Shown here: positions 7,658 to 16,203 of the stretch, piece after piece | Numbering within the stretch: the stretch's first letter is position 1 | Layout: the number at the start of each line of letters is the position of its first letter | From: VBDM01 sp035499735 | GTDB taxonomy: Bacteria; Pseudomonadota; Gammaproteobacteria; Burkholderiales; SG8-39 | NCBI GenBank assembly: GCA_035499735.1 | Contig: DATJYC010000070.1 | Coordinates: 54,990-118,989 of the forward strand | Reading direction: 5' to 3' | Length of the DNA: 64,000 nt | Made by a program: the position numbers and the translations under genes | Notes under the pieces: model-generated | What the model was told of the DNA's origin: nothing | Seen by the model: only the letters and a program-made list of their open reading frames with translations | The model's database searches: none

Positions 7658-9438
7658 TTCATTCCGCTCAAGGGGGCCGTCTTGCCGGGGTTGGGTTGAG
7701 ACGTGAAGTTCTCCCCCGGTATCAGCGAGCGGTAAGCGCGATAGTCGCCTTCGATGCTCGCGTCCTTGATGACGAGGGGGCGCAGGAACACGACCAGCTC
7801 AGTCTTGGTGTTCGAGCGGTTGCGCGAGCTGAACAGCGAGCCGAGGATGGGTATGCTGTTGACGACCGGCACCGTGTCCTCGACGTCGTTGACCGAATCC
7901 TCGATCAGCCCGCCGAGCACTGCCATCTGGCCGCTGTTGACCTTGATCAGCGACTCCATCTCCCGCATGCGCAATTGCGGCACCAGATTCTGCGTTCCCG
8001 CGACCGCCAGCGCCGGATTCGGGTCAGGAATGAACTTCACCAGCCGGGTTGTCGTCGGCTTCAAGTTGAGCAGCACGGTGTCATCGTCGCTGATCTGAGG
8101 CGTAATGTTCATCACGAACCCCACCGGAACCGTGACGGGGCTGGTGTTGACAGCGGTAGTTGGAGCCGAGATGTTGGTCGCGGCCGCCAGACTCACTTGC
8201 ACGTTGAAGTAGACGATGTTGTCGACCACCCGAAGGAGAGCCGTCTGATTGTTGAGGACCGAGAGCCTCGGGCTCGAGAGGACTCGCACGTTGCCGAACG
8301 ACTCGAGGAGCTGCAGCGCCGCGGCGAAGTTCGCCCCGTAGGCGCCCGCGACCGTGAACACGTTCGGAACCGTGGGCGAGCTGGGAAGGCCCGTCTTCGG
8401 GACCGTACCCCCGATGGGGGAGGGCGGAACGACGGGAAGCAGCGGCCCCGTCGTTATGCTCCCTCCCGAAACCTGATTGCCGGAATACGACACCAAACCG
8501 CGGGTTCGCAGGGCCGTCCAATCGATCCCCTGCTGGTATTGATTGTTCAGCGACACTTCGGCGATGGTCGCCTCGATCAGCACCTGACGCTTGACGTTCG
8601 CGAGCACCTGGTCGAGGAATTCCTGGATCTTCTCGTGCTGCCTTGAGGTCGCGCGCACGATCACGACGCTCGCCTCGGGGTTGACGATTACCGAGGCAGC
8701 TTCCCTGAAGCTCACGTTGGCCGCGGACGCGGGTGGCGCACCCGGCGCGCCGGCAGGTGCCTGAGGAGCCGCTGTCTGAGATACGGCTCCCGCGGGCAAG
8801 ATCTTGTCGGTCTCGTGGAGGATATCTTTGATGTTCCTTTCGAGCGTCGACCAGAACTTGTTGTCGGAAGTGTTTCGCACCGTGGTGATGGATCCGTTCG
8901 CACCCGCTGCGCCGGCGATTCCACCGCCTCCAGCACCCCCGGTGCCGCTGATGCTTCCGATCTGCGACGAGACCCCGGTTGCGCCCGCAGTGAGCCGTTC
9001 CATGTTCACGTAGTCGATCTTGTAGATGTGGAGATACGGTGAATCCGGCATGACCGCCAGATTCGGGCCGTCGAGCTCCCAGCGCATATCGACCTGTTTC
9101 GCAATGCGCGACAAGAGCTGCGGCAAAGTCTGGTCGATCGCGTTCAGCGTGACCACGCCGCTGATCCCCGAGTGAATATCGACGTTCACCTTCGCGTCGC
9201 GGGCAAGGGCGAAGAGCAGCTCCTGGACCTTTACGCCGTTGACCACGACCGTGTACGTCTCGGGTTTCAGGCGCGGCTTCGGTTCCGGCAGGATGGTCGA
9301 AATCTGGACCGGCGGCGGCACGTTGCCGGAAGGCGCCGCTTCCAGCGGCTTCTTCAGGTGCCCCTCGGATTCGGGGCTGGGCGCATGGGCGCAGGCGCTC
9401 GCCGCCAAAGCAAGAACTGCCAGCGCAATGCGTCGCAA
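7654..9438 (-). CDS. mshL: MSHA pilus secretin MshL (outer-membrane lipoprotein)
   Basis: A 594-residue secretin, the outer-membrane ring through which the pilus exits. A lipoprotein signal ends LALAASA|Cys16, with Ala at +2, which fits outer-membrane sorting. An STN-type domain (about 70-150), an N-domain with Gly-rich insertion (GGAGGGGIAGAAGANG), and the secretin core (about 330-560, ending VPVVNSIPILGSLFSSRN and TELVVFLRPLVI) follow. The start is a TTG at 9438, chosen because GGAGGGG sits 3-10 nt upstream and no better start exists. A candidate promoter lies about 55 nt upstream. Confidence 0.9.
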   Translation of the reverse strand: MRRIALAVLALAASACAHAPSPESEGHLKKPLEAAPSGNVPPPVQISTILPEPKPRLKPETYTVVVNGVKVQELLFALARDAKVNVDIHSGISGVVTLNAIDQTLPQLLSRIAKQVDMRWELDGPNLAVMPDSPYLHIYKIDYVNMERLTAGATGVSSQIGSISGTGGAGGGGIAGAAGANGSITTVRNTSDNKFWSTLERNIKDILHETDKILPAGAVSQTAAPQAPAGAPGAPPASAANVSFREAASVIVNPEASVVIVRATSRQHEKIQEFLDQVLANVKRQVLIEATIAEVSLNNQYQQGIDWTALRTRGLVSYSGNQVSGGSITTGPLLPVVPPSPIGGTVPKTGLPSSPTVPNVFTVAGAYGANFAAALQLLESFGNVRVLSSPRLSVLNNQTALLRVVDNIVYFNVQVSLAAATNISAPTTAVNTSPVTVPVGFVMNITPQISDDDTVLLNLKPTTTRLVKFIPDPNPALAVAGTQNLVPQLRMREMESLIKVNSGQMAVLGGLIEDSVNDVEDTVPVVNSIPILGSLFSSRNRSNTKTELVVFLRPLVIKDASIEGDYRAYRSLIPGENFTSQPNPGKTAPLSGMK

Positions 9439-9491
9439 GGTGCCCCTCCAATTTCCCTTTTTGACCCGATTGGACCCGCTTTCCGAACCTC

Positions 9492-9497
9492 AGTATA
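9492..9497 (-). promoter_or_regulatory. Candidate promoter for mshL
   Basis: On the minus strand a TATACT -10 element is preceded by TGT (TGTTATACT), close to an extended -10. It lies about 54 nt before the mshL TTG in the 160-nt gap after mshM. No convincing -35 hexamer is found 16-18 nt upstream. If real, it gives the structural pilus genes a start separate from the regulator and mshM. Confidence 0.35.
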
Positions 9498-9597
9498 ACA
9501 GTACCACTTAAGAAACTGATTTAACAAACCAAACGACGAGCGAGACTGACGCTTATTTCACGAATTCCTCCCGGGTGCGCGCGCCGCCGGGGCGCGG

Positions 9598-11106
9598 CTA
9601 CTGGCGGTTCTGACTGCGCATGCGCTCGACGCTGCGGGGATAGGGCTCGTATGCAGCGAGTAGCGGCGGCAGTCCTTTTATGGCCTCGATCGCCTCGGTC
9701 GCGTTGGGAAAGGATCCGTAGGCGACCCGATAGTGCTGCTGCCCGTCGATTTTTACGCTATAGACGAACAGCTGGTCGCCAGGCAGGGCGGTGCCCGCTT
9801 TTCTCAGAAAATCCTCGAGTTGCGGCAGCTGCTGCTCGTTGACCGTGGCGAGCTGGATGGCGTATCGGTCCCCCGGCGTATCGCGCAGCCATGCTTGAGC
9901 GGCATCGAAGCGCTGGCGGGTGAGCTCCCCCCGCGCCGGGGCCGTCGGCTTGCTTCCCGGGCCCTCGGGTGCTTTACCAGCCACAAAGTTCGGGTTTGCC
10001 ACCCGAGGAGCAGGAGCCGGAATCGCGGTTGGAGCGCTTTGCCGCACGGGGGATGGCGCGACGGGAGCAGGAGCCAGAGCCGGAGCCGGAGCAGCGGGGG
10101 CGGGATTCGCGACTGCCGCAGCGAGCGGAGCGGCACTGGGCTCCGATCGGACCGCCGCCGGGCCACGCTGCGCAGGGTGGGCCTGGGGCGGCCGAGGCGC
10201 CGCTGCGGGCGCGAACAGCACGTGCATCGCCCAGCCGAGGACCAGCCCCGCGGCGAGCGCTGCGGCTCCGATGCCGAGCTTCTTCGCCCCGCTCTTCGCT
10301 CTGTAGAACTCCGAATCGCGCACCGCCCGCTTGACCTCCGCCGCCGTTATGGCGTGCGTACCGGCCGCGAAGGCGGCGAGCAGCGCCTTGTCCGCGAGGA
10401 TGTTGATCCTGCGGGTCAGGCCCTCGGACGCGCGGGCGATGTCGCCGATCGCCTCCCGTGTGAACACCTTGGGGCCGCGGTAGCCGGCTGCGCGCATGCG
10501 GAAGTCGATGTAGCTCTCGATGTCGCTGCGCACCATCGGCTCGAGGCGAAAGCTGTGCGTGATGCGCTCCTTGAGCTGACGCATCTCCGCCGTGTCGAGG
10601 TGATCGTCGAGCTCGGGCTGCCCGAACAGCACGATCTGCAGCAGCTTGTGGCGGTTGGACTCGAGGTTCGACAGCAGCCGGATCTCCTCGAGGGACTCTT
10701 CGGGCATCGCGTGAGCCTCGTCGATCAGCACCACCACGCGACGCCCCTCGCCGTACAGGCGCAGCAGGCGCTCCTGCAACGCCCGGATCACCCGCGTCGG
10801 GCGGTCCTGCTCGATCTGCACCTTGAGCTCATCGCCGATCGCAAAGAGTATCTCGTCCCGCGACAGGGACGGATTAGCCAGGTAGATGGTCTCGACCGTC
10901 GCAGGCAGGCGCTCCATCAGCACCCGGCACAGCATCGTCTTGCCGCTGCCCACCTCGCCCGACACTTTGACGATCCCTTCGTCGTTAGTGATGGCGTAGA
11001 GGAGAGCGTCGAGCGTCGCGCCCCGGTTGGCTCCCTGAAAGAAGAAATCCGTGTGCGGGGTGATGCGGAACGGCGGTTCTTTCAGCCCGAAGTGTTCGAG
11101 ATACAT
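9598..11106 (-). CDS. mshM: MSHA biogenesis ATPase MshM (ExeA-like AAA) with SPOR domain
   Basis: A 502-residue protein beginning MYLEHFGLKEPPFRITP, typical of ExeA/MshM AAA ATPases. Walker A is GEVGSGKT (50-57) and Walker B is VVVLIDEAHAMPEE (about 120). One membrane helix lies near 275-297 (LGIGAAALAAGLVLGWAM), followed by a long Pro/Ala linker and a C-terminal SPOR-like domain (about 420-490, YAIQLATVNEQQLPQLEDF ... HYRVAYGSFPNATEA) that could bind peptidoglycan. This fits a role in placing the secretin through the cell wall. GGAGG lies about 8 nt before the ATG. Confidence 0.87.
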   Translation of the reverse strand: MYLEHFGLKEPPFRITPHTDFFFQGANRGATLDALLYAITNDEGIVKVSGEVGSGKTMLCRVLMERLPATVETIYLANPSLSRDEILFAIGDELKVQIEQDRPTRVIRALQERLLRLYGEGRRVVVLIDEAHAMPEESLEEIRLLSNLESNRHKLLQIVLFGQPELDDHLDTAEMRQLKERITHSFRLEPMVRSDIESYIDFRMRAAGYRGPKVFTREAIGDIARASEGLTRRINILADKALLAAFAAGTHAITAAEVKRAVRDSEFYRAKSGAKKLGIGAAALAAGLVLGWAMHVLFAPAAAPRPPQAHPAQRGPAAVRSEPSAAPLAAAVANPAPAAPAPALAPAPVAPSPVRQSAPTAIPAPAPRVANPNFVAGKAPEGPGSKPTAPARGELTRQRFDAAQAWLRDTPGDRYAIQLATVNEQQLPQLEDFLRKAGTALPGDQLFVYSVKIDGQQHYRVAYGSFPNATEAIEAIKGLPPLLAAYEPYPRSVERMRSQNRQ

Positions 11107-11133
11107 CGAGTCGCCTCCCGCGGGACCCGGACC

Positions 11134-12561
11134 CTACTCCTGCTTCTGCGCGGATTCCATGCGGGAGTAGAGCGTGGTGCGGTTGATGCCGAGCATCTTC
11201 GCGGCCTGACTGACGTTGCCCCGCGTGAGCTTCATCGCCGCCTCGATATAGCCCTGCTCCCAGGCCTTGAGCATCTGGTCGAGATTGAAGCTGCGCTCGC
11301 GCTGCAGGTGCCGCTGCGCCTGCTCGACCAGAGTGCCCGGGTCGGCGGGCATTCCCGGGCCGCCTCCTTCGGTCTGGGATTCCAGATCGAACTCGGGCTC
11401 GAGCTCGGCGAGGGACAGCTTCTGACCCGCGTACTTGGTCGTCAGCCGGATGACCACATTGCGCAGCTCGCGCACGTTGCCCGGGAAGTGGTAGGCGCGC
11501 CACGCCTTTTGCGAGGCCTCGTCGAGGCTGAAAGCCGGCAGCTTCGCCTGCTCCGCGTAGAACTTGCGGTAATGCTCGAGCAGCAGGGCCTTGTCCTCGT
11601 CCATCTCGCGCAGCGCCGGAACCTGGATCGAGAAGACCGAGAGCCGGTGATAGAGGTCGGCGCGGAAATTCCCCTTGCGAACCTCCTGGCGCAGGTCGCG
11701 ATTGGTCGCGGCTATGACGCGCGCGCGAGAGAACCGCTGCTGCGTCTCGCCCACGCGCTGGAATTCGCCGTTCTCCAGGACGCGCAGGAGCTTGGCCTGC
11801 AGCTCGAGCGGCAACTCGCCGATCTCGTCGAGGAACAGCGTCCCGTCGCTCGCGTCCTCGAAGTACCCCGACTTGTTCTGGGTGGCCCCGGTGAAAGCGC
11901 CCTTCGCGTAGCCGAAGAGAGTGGGCTCGACCAGGGTGGGCGCAATCGCGGCGCAATTCAGCGCGAACCACGGCTTCACGCGCCTCCACGAAAGGCGATG
12001 GAGCAGATTCGCGACCAGCTCCTTCCCGGTGCCGGATTCGCCCTCAATCAACGCGGGGAACGGCGAATCCGCGTACTGGCTGATCTGGCTCTTCAGTTTC
12101 TGCAAGGCCGGGCTCTTGCCGACCAGCGGGTCGGTCTCGGCGATGCCCTGCCCGGAGATCTCGGCGGCTCGGAACTGAAGGGCGTGCAGCAGGATCTTCT
12201 TGAGGTTCTCGGGATCGCAGGGCTTGGCGACGAATTCGGCCGCGCCCAGCGTGCGTGCGTGCCGAGCGTTAGCGGCATCGTTCTGTCCAGAGAGAACCAG
12301 GATCTTCATCGACGGAGAGTGCGCCAGCAGATCGCTGATCAGCTGGAACCCCTCGTCCGGCCGGTGAGGCACGGGCGGCAGCCCCAGGTCGACCAAGGCG
12401 AGCTGGGGCGCCTCGTCGGCCTGACGCAGCAGGCTCACTGCATGCTGACGGGAGTCGCTCACCGTGACCTCGAAATCCTTTCCGAGAGCATAGGACAAGG
12501 TCTCGGTGATCAGCGGGTCGTCGTCGACGATGAGCAGACTGGGCTTGGTGTTGTCAGGCAT
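11134..12561 (-). CDS. Sigma54-dependent response regulator (PrsR/NtrC type)
   Basis: A 475-residue activator with three parts. The receiver domain (about 8-125) has acidic pocket VDDD (12-15) and phospho-acceptor Asp58 in ALVDLGLPP. The AAA+ domain has Walker A GESGTGKE and the sigma54-contact loop GAFTGA intact. The C-terminal Fis-type helix-turn-helix reads GNVSQAAKMLGINRTTLYS. The extended DLGLPP receiver resembles PrsR regulators of exopolysaccharide/PEP-CTERM systems. It lies between an ABC ATPase and mshM, overlapping the former by 8 nt. No histidine kinase is nearby and I saw no clear -24/-12 site, so its targets are inferred from position only. Confidence 0.88.
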   Translation of the reverse strand: MPDNTKPSLLIVDDDPLITETLSYALGKDFEVTVSDSRQHAVSLLRQADEAPQLALVDLGLPPVPHRPDEGFQLISDLLAHSPSMKILVLSGQNDAANARHARTLGAAEFVAKPCDPENLKKILLHALQFRAAEISGQGIAETDPLVGKSPALQKLKSQISQYADSPFPALIEGESGTGKELVANLLHRLSWRRVKPWFALNCAAIAPTLVEPTLFGYAKGAFTGATQNKSGYFEDASDGTLFLDEIGELPLELQAKLLRVLENGEFQRVGETQQRFSRARVIAATNRDLRQEVRKGNFRADLYHRLSVFSIQVPALREMDEDKALLLEHYRKFYAEQAKLPAFSLDEASQKAWRAYHFPGNVRELRNVVIRLTTKYAGQKLSLAELEPEFDLESQTEGGGPGMPADPGTLVEQAQRHLQRERSFNLDQMLKAWEQGYIEAAMKLTRGNVSQAAKMLGINRTTLYSRMESAQKQE

Positions 12562-13279
12562 GGGCCTCGATGCACTTCAAGAAGGCGCGTTCCAGGGAGG
12601 ATTCCTCGAAATGCTCGCGCATTCCGTCCGGCGTTCCGGTATAGGCGAGCGCTCCCTTGTGCAGCACCGTGATCTGGTCGCATACCTCCTCGACGTCGAC
12701 GAGGGAGTGGGAAGTGATCAGCAGCGCGCGGCCCTCGGATTTCAGCTTGAGCAGCAGATCCCTGGCGCGGGCACGCGCCGCCGGATCGAGCCCGCTCATC
12801 GGCTCGTCGAGGATGTACAGCTCTCGCTGCGAAAGTAGGCAGGCGGCGAGCCCCAGCTTCTGCGTCATGCCCTTGGAGTACTCACGCACCGGCTTTTCCA
12901 GTGCCGCTTCTTCCAGGTCGAGCGCGGCAAACATCGCGCGCACCGACTCCTCCTCGTAGCGCACGCCGAAGAGCTCGAGCATCATCCTGATGAATTCGCG
13001 TCCGGTCAGGAAGTATGGGGCGGTAAAGCGCTCCGGCAGAAAAGCGAGGCGCGCGCGCGCCTGCGGCCGTCGATGTTCCAGACCATGGACCTCGATCGCT
13101 CCCGAGTCGAGATCGCAGAAATCCAGCAGGCATTTGATGAGCGTTGTCTTTCCGGCGCCGTTCACCCCCGTGAGCCCCACGCACGTGCCCGGCGTGAGGT
13201 CGAGGTCGATTCCGCGCAAGACTTCCGCGCGCCCGAAGCTCTTGTTCACACCACGGAATCGAAGCAAGGGCTCGGGCAT
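12554..13279 (-). CDS. ABC transporter ATP-binding protein without adjacent permease
   Basis: A 241-residue ABC ATPase with Walker A GVNGAGKTT (about 37-45), signature-region YSKGMTQKLGLAA, Walker B ELYILDEPMSGLDP and switch His (LLITSHS). The MTQKLG variant of the signature and the sequence opening (LLRFRGVNKSFGRAEVLRGIDL) resemble ABC-2-type exporters of the CcmA/YxlF group. No permease gene lies on either side. Its stop overlaps the regulator start by 8 nt, making it the apparent first gene of an ATPase - regulator - mshM unit. The transported substrate, if any, is unknown. Confidence 0.85.
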   Translation of the reverse strand: MPEPLLRFRGVNKSFGRAEVLRGIDLDLTPGTCVGLTGVNGAGKTTLIKCLLDFCDLDSGAIEVHGLEHRRPQARARLAFLPERFTAPYFLTGREFIRMMLELFGVRYEEESVRAMFAALDLEEAALEKPVREYSKGMTQKLGLAACLLSQRELYILDEPMSGLDPAARARARDLLLKLKSEGRALLITSHSLVDVEEVCDQITVLHKGALAYTGTPDGMREHFEESSLERAFLKCIEAHA

Positions 13280-13334
13280 CGGACGGCCTTTGTCGGATCC
13301 GTCGATGATAGCGCAAAGACCGCGCCCTTTCAGC

Positions 13335-13340
13335 TAGAAT
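13335..13340 (+). promoter_or_regulatory. Candidate -10 element for the mla operon
   Basis: TAGAAT lies 30 nt before the mlaF GTG in the short divergent gap with the ABC ATPase gene. No clear -35 is seen at 16-18 nt. The position suits the start of the mla transcript, but the call is weak. Confidence 0.33.
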
Positions 13341-13369
13341 CCGCTCTTCGCTACTCCGAGCACGACGCC

Positions 13370-14170
13370 GTGGCGACAAGCAATCTGGTCGAAGTCCAGG
13401 ACGTCACGTTCAGCTATGATCAGTTCCAGGTTCTGAAGGACATCAACCTGGTCGTTCCCAAGGGCAAGGTGGTCGCCATCATGGGCCTGTCCGGCTGCGG
13501 GAAGACGACGCTGCTGCGCCTCATCGGCGGAGCGCTCAGGCCGGACCGGGGCGAAATCCGAGTCGCCGGCGAGGTAGTCAACAAGCTGGACGACGCAGGA
13601 CTTTTCGCCCTGCGTCGCAAGATCGGCATGCTCTTCCAGTTCGGCGCGCTGTTTACGGACATGTCCGCGTTCGACAACGTGGCCTTCCAGATGCGCGAGC
13701 ATACGCGGCTGCCGCCGTCGCTCGTCCGCGACCTCGTCCTCCTGAAGCTCCAGGCGGTCGGTCTGCGGGGCGCGGCCGATCTGATGCCTGCGGAGCTCTC
13801 CGGCGGCATGGCGCGGCGCGTGGCCCTCGCGCGCTCGATAGCGCTCGACCCGATGCTGATGCTCTACGACGAGCCTTTCACAGGGCTCGATCCGATTTCT
13901 CTGGGCGTCATCGGACAGCTGATCCGTCGCCTGAACGACGCACTCGGCGCCACGTCGATCGTGGTGACGCACGACGTCGCCGAGGCGCTCGAGCTGGTCG
14001 ACTACGTGTACTACATGTCGGCCGGAAAGGTCGAATTCCAGGGCACGCCGGACGAGGTGCGCTCCGGGCGGCTGCCGTCGCTCAGGCAGTTCGTCTACGG
14101 CGAGCCTGACGGGCCCGTGCCTTTCCATTATCCTGCGCCCGAGTACCGGCGGGACCTTTTGGCACAATGA
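13370..14170 (+). CDS. mlaF: Phospholipid ABC transporter ATP-binding protein MlaF
   Basis: A 266-residue ATPase that drives MlaFEDB-mediated phospholipid traffic across the inner membrane. Walker A is GLSGCGKTT, the signature LSGGMARRVALARS and Walker B MLMLYDEPFTGLDPIS, followed by HDVAEAL. The LSGGM-ARR signature and FTGLDPIS are typical of MlaF. The start is taken as the GTG at 13370 because the conserved sequence (LVEVQDVTFSYDQ) begins there; the frame is open further upstream but would leave no promoter. It overlaps mlaE by 4 nt (ATGA). Confidence 0.9.
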   Translation: MATSNLVEVQDVTFSYDQFQVLKDINLVVPKGKVVAIMGLSGCGKTTLLRLIGGALRPDRGEIRVAGEVVNKLDDAGLFALRRKIGMLFQFGALFTDMSAFDNVAFQMREHTRLPPSLVRDLVLLKLQAVGLRGAADLMPAELSGGMARRVALARSIALDPMLMLYDEPFTGLDPISLGVIGQLIRRLNDALGATSIVVTHDVAEALELVDYVYYMSAGKVEFQGTPDEVRSGRLPSLRQFVYGEPDGPVPFHYPAPEYRRDLLAQ

Positions 14171-14964
14171 TCGCGCGCATCACGGAACTGGTGCGCGCGC
14201 TCGGTGCCCGCATCATCGACAGTTGGGTCTGGCGTCTGGGGTTTGCCTGCCGCTTCCTGTGGCTGACGCTGCTCGCGTCCGGGCCGAGCTTCAGGCGCCT
14301 CCATCTCACTGTACGCGAGATCTACTTCGCGGGCGTGCTCTCGCTCGTGATCATTCTGGTCTCCGGCCTGTTCGTGGGCATGGTTCTCGGACTGCAGGGG
14401 TACGACACGCTCGTCCGCTACGGCTCGTCCGAGGCCCTCGGCGTGCTCGTCAGCCTTTCCCTGGTGCGCGAGCTGGGGCCGGTGGTCGCGGGTCTGTTGT
14501 TCGCGAGCCGGGCGGGCAGCGCGATCACAGCGGAGATCGGACTCATGAAGGCGACCGAGCAGCTCTCGGCGATGGAAATGATGGCGGTCGACCCGATCGC
14601 AAGGGTCGTCGCACCGCGCTTCTGGGGCGGCGTGATCTCCATGCCCCTGCTCGCGGCGCTCTTCTCGGCGATGGGGGTCTTCGGCGGCTACCTAGTCGGC
14701 GTGCGCCTTATCGGCGTCGACGAAGGCTCGTTCTGGTCGCAAATGCAGGCGGCAGTGGATTTCCGCGAAGACATCTTGAACGGGTTCATCAAGAGCTTGG
14801 TGTTTGGGGCGGCAGTGACCTGGATCGCCGTCTTCGAAGGCTACGACGCGCCGCCGACTGCCGAAGGCGTGTCGGGCGCGACTACCCGGACCGTGGTCGA
14901 GTCGTCGCTAGCGATCCTTGCGCTCGACTTTGTCTTGACCGCATTGATGTTCAGAGGACTGTAG
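14167..14964 (+). CDS. mlaE: Phospholipid ABC transporter permease MlaE
   Basis: A 265-residue inner-membrane permease of the MlaE/YrbE family, with hydrophobic helices and the conserved central region GYDTLVRYGSSEALGVLVSL and AGLLFASRAGSAITAEIG. The C-terminal gate helix region has SGATTRTVVESSLAILA. Family length is about 260 residues. It is translationally coupled to mlaF and lies 4 nt from mlaD. The complex keeps phospholipids out of the outer leaflet of the outer membrane. Confidence 0.93.
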   Translation: MIARITELVRALGARIIDSWVWRLGFACRFLWLTLLASGPSFRRLHLTVREIYFAGVLSLVIILVSGLFVGMVLGLQGYDTLVRYGSSEALGVLVSLSLVRELGPVVAGLLFASRAGSAITAEIGLMKATEQLSAMEMMAVDPIARVVAPRFWGGVISMPLLAALFSAMGVFGGYLVGVRLIGVDEGSFWSQMQAAVDFREDILNGFIKSLVFGAAVTWIAVFEGYDAPPTAEGVSGATTRTVVESSLAILALDFVLTALMFRGL

Positions 14965-14968
14965 AGCC

Positions 14969-15448
14969 ATGATGACGCGCAAAGAGCTGGACTTGTGGGT
15001 CGGGATTTTCGTCTTGATGGGGATGGGCGCGATGCTGTTCCTATCGCTCAAGGTGGCGAACCTGCTCACCTCCTTCTCGACGGCGGACCTGTATCGGATC
15101 AACGCCAAGTTCGAGAACATTGGCGGCCTCAAGGTTCGCGCCCCGGTGAAGAGCGCTGGCGTGGTGGTCGGCCGGGTCGGCGAAATCCGCTTCGACAACG
15201 AGACCTTCGAGGCCGTGGTGACGCTCAACATCGACAGCCGCTTCCAGTTCCCCAAGGACAGCTCGGCGAAGATCCTGACCTCGGGCCTGCTCGGGGAGCA
15301 GTACATCGGGATCACCGCGGGCGGCGATTCGGTCAACCTGAAGCCCGGCGACACGCTGAAGCTCACGCAATCCGCGGTCGTGCTGGAGAATCTCATCGGT
15401 CAGTTCCTGTACAATAAAGCGGCCGAAGGGGACGGCAAAAATAAGTAG
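14969..15448 (+). CDS. mlaD: Phospholipid-binding MCE protein MlaD
   Basis: A 159-residue protein with one N-terminal membrane anchor (about 8-28, VGIFVLMGMGAMLFLSLKV) and a single MCE domain (about 38-115) including GGLKVRAPVKSAGVVVGRV and ILTSGLLGEQYIGITAGG. MlaD hexamers sit on MlaE and take lipid to or from MlaC. Length matches the family. It lies in the mla operon between mlaE and mlaA. Confidence 0.92.
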   Translation: MMTRKELDLWVGIFVLMGMGAMLFLSLKVANLLTSFSTADLYRINAKFENIGGLKVRAPVKSAGVVVGRVGEIRFDNETFEAVVTLNIDSRFQFPKDSSAKILTSGLLGEQYIGITAGGDSVNLKPGDTLKLTQSAVVLENLIGQFLYNKAAEGDGKNK

Positions 15449-15465
15449 GATGGAAAGCCGAACGC

Positions 15466-16194
15466 GTGGAGGTTAAGAGGCTGTGCGCGGCGCTGCTCCT
15501 GTCCGGCACGGTGGCGGGCTGCGCTACTTCCGGTGGGAATCCGGCGGATCCCCTCGAGCGGATCAACCGGCCGATCTTCGCCTTCAACGACGCGACGGAC
15601 AGATGGCTGTTCACCCCCGTCGCGAAGGGCTATCGCTTCGTCCTCCCGGGTTTCGTGCGCACCGGCATATCGAACTTCTTCTCCAATCTCGACGACGTAT
15701 GGGTGTCGGTGAACGACGTGCTGCAGGGAAAGTTCCAGGGAGGCCTGGAGGACTTTACCCGGGTCATCTTCAATACGACTTTCGGAATCGGCGGGCTGTT
15801 CGACTTCGCATCGCCCGTGGGCCTGGCCAAGCACAACGAGGACTTCGGCCAGACGCTGGGCGCATGGGGCGTAGCCAGCGGCCCCTATGTGGTCATTCCG
15901 TTTCTCGGCCCTTCGACGTTCCGCGACGGGTTCGGGCTGATCTTCGACTACAATGCGGACCTCGTTTACTGGGCGACCGACAGCGTTCCCGTGCGCAACT
16001 CCCTGTACGCAACGCGTGCGCTCAGCAATCGCGCCAAGCTGCTCGACGCGACGAGCCTTCTCGAGCAGGCCGCGCTCGACCGGTACGCTTTCGTGCGCGA
16101 CGCCTGGCTGCAGCGCAGGCGCAACCTCGTCTACGACGGCAATCCGCCTCGCGAGCGCGACGATGAGTCCGACGATGAACCAACCAGCAAGTAA
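15466..16194 (+). CDS. mlaA: Outer-membrane phospholipid lipoprotein MlaA (VacJ)
   Basis: A 242-residue lipoprotein with lipobox GTVAG|C and Ala at +2 for outer-membrane targeting. The VacJ family core starts DPLERINRPIFAFND and runs to about residue 225, including LDDVWVSVNDVLQGKF and FGQTLGAWGVASGPYVVIPF. It extracts misplaced phospholipids from the outer leaflet. The start is a GTG at 15466; an ATG at 15450 is out of frame. In E. coli mlaA is separate from mlaFEDCB, while here it lies between mlaD and mlaC, putting the whole pathway in one transcript. The C-terminus is acidic. Confidence 0.92.
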   Translation: MEVKRLCAALLLSGTVAGCATSGGNPADPLERINRPIFAFNDATDRWLFTPVAKGYRFVLPGFVRTGISNFFSNLDDVWVSVNDVLQGKFQGGLEDFTRVIFNTTFGIGGLFDFASPVGLAKHNEDFGQTLGAWGVASGPYVVIPFLGPSTFRDGFGLIFDYNADLVYWATDSVPVRNSLYATRALSNRAKLLDATSLLEQAALDRYAFVRDAWLQRRRNLVYDGNPPRERDDESDDEPTSK

Positions 16195-16203
16195 CCAGAC
16201 CTC

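Noticed and set aside
9420..9460. Possible sigma54 -24/-12 site before mshL (GGGGCACCTTGCG)
   Set aside because: It overlaps the ribosome site and start codon and the spacing does not fit TGGCAC-N5-TTGC.
10000..10200. Repeated GGAGC/GGAGCCGGAG units as a possible regulatory repeat
   Set aside because: They encode the Pro/Ala linker of MshM in frame, so codon repetition explains them.
9733..12672. A 979-codon plus-strand open frame antisense to mshM and the response regulator
   Set aside because: Same composition shadow. The opposite-strand proteins carry Walker, GAFTGA and SPOR features; the long frame has none.
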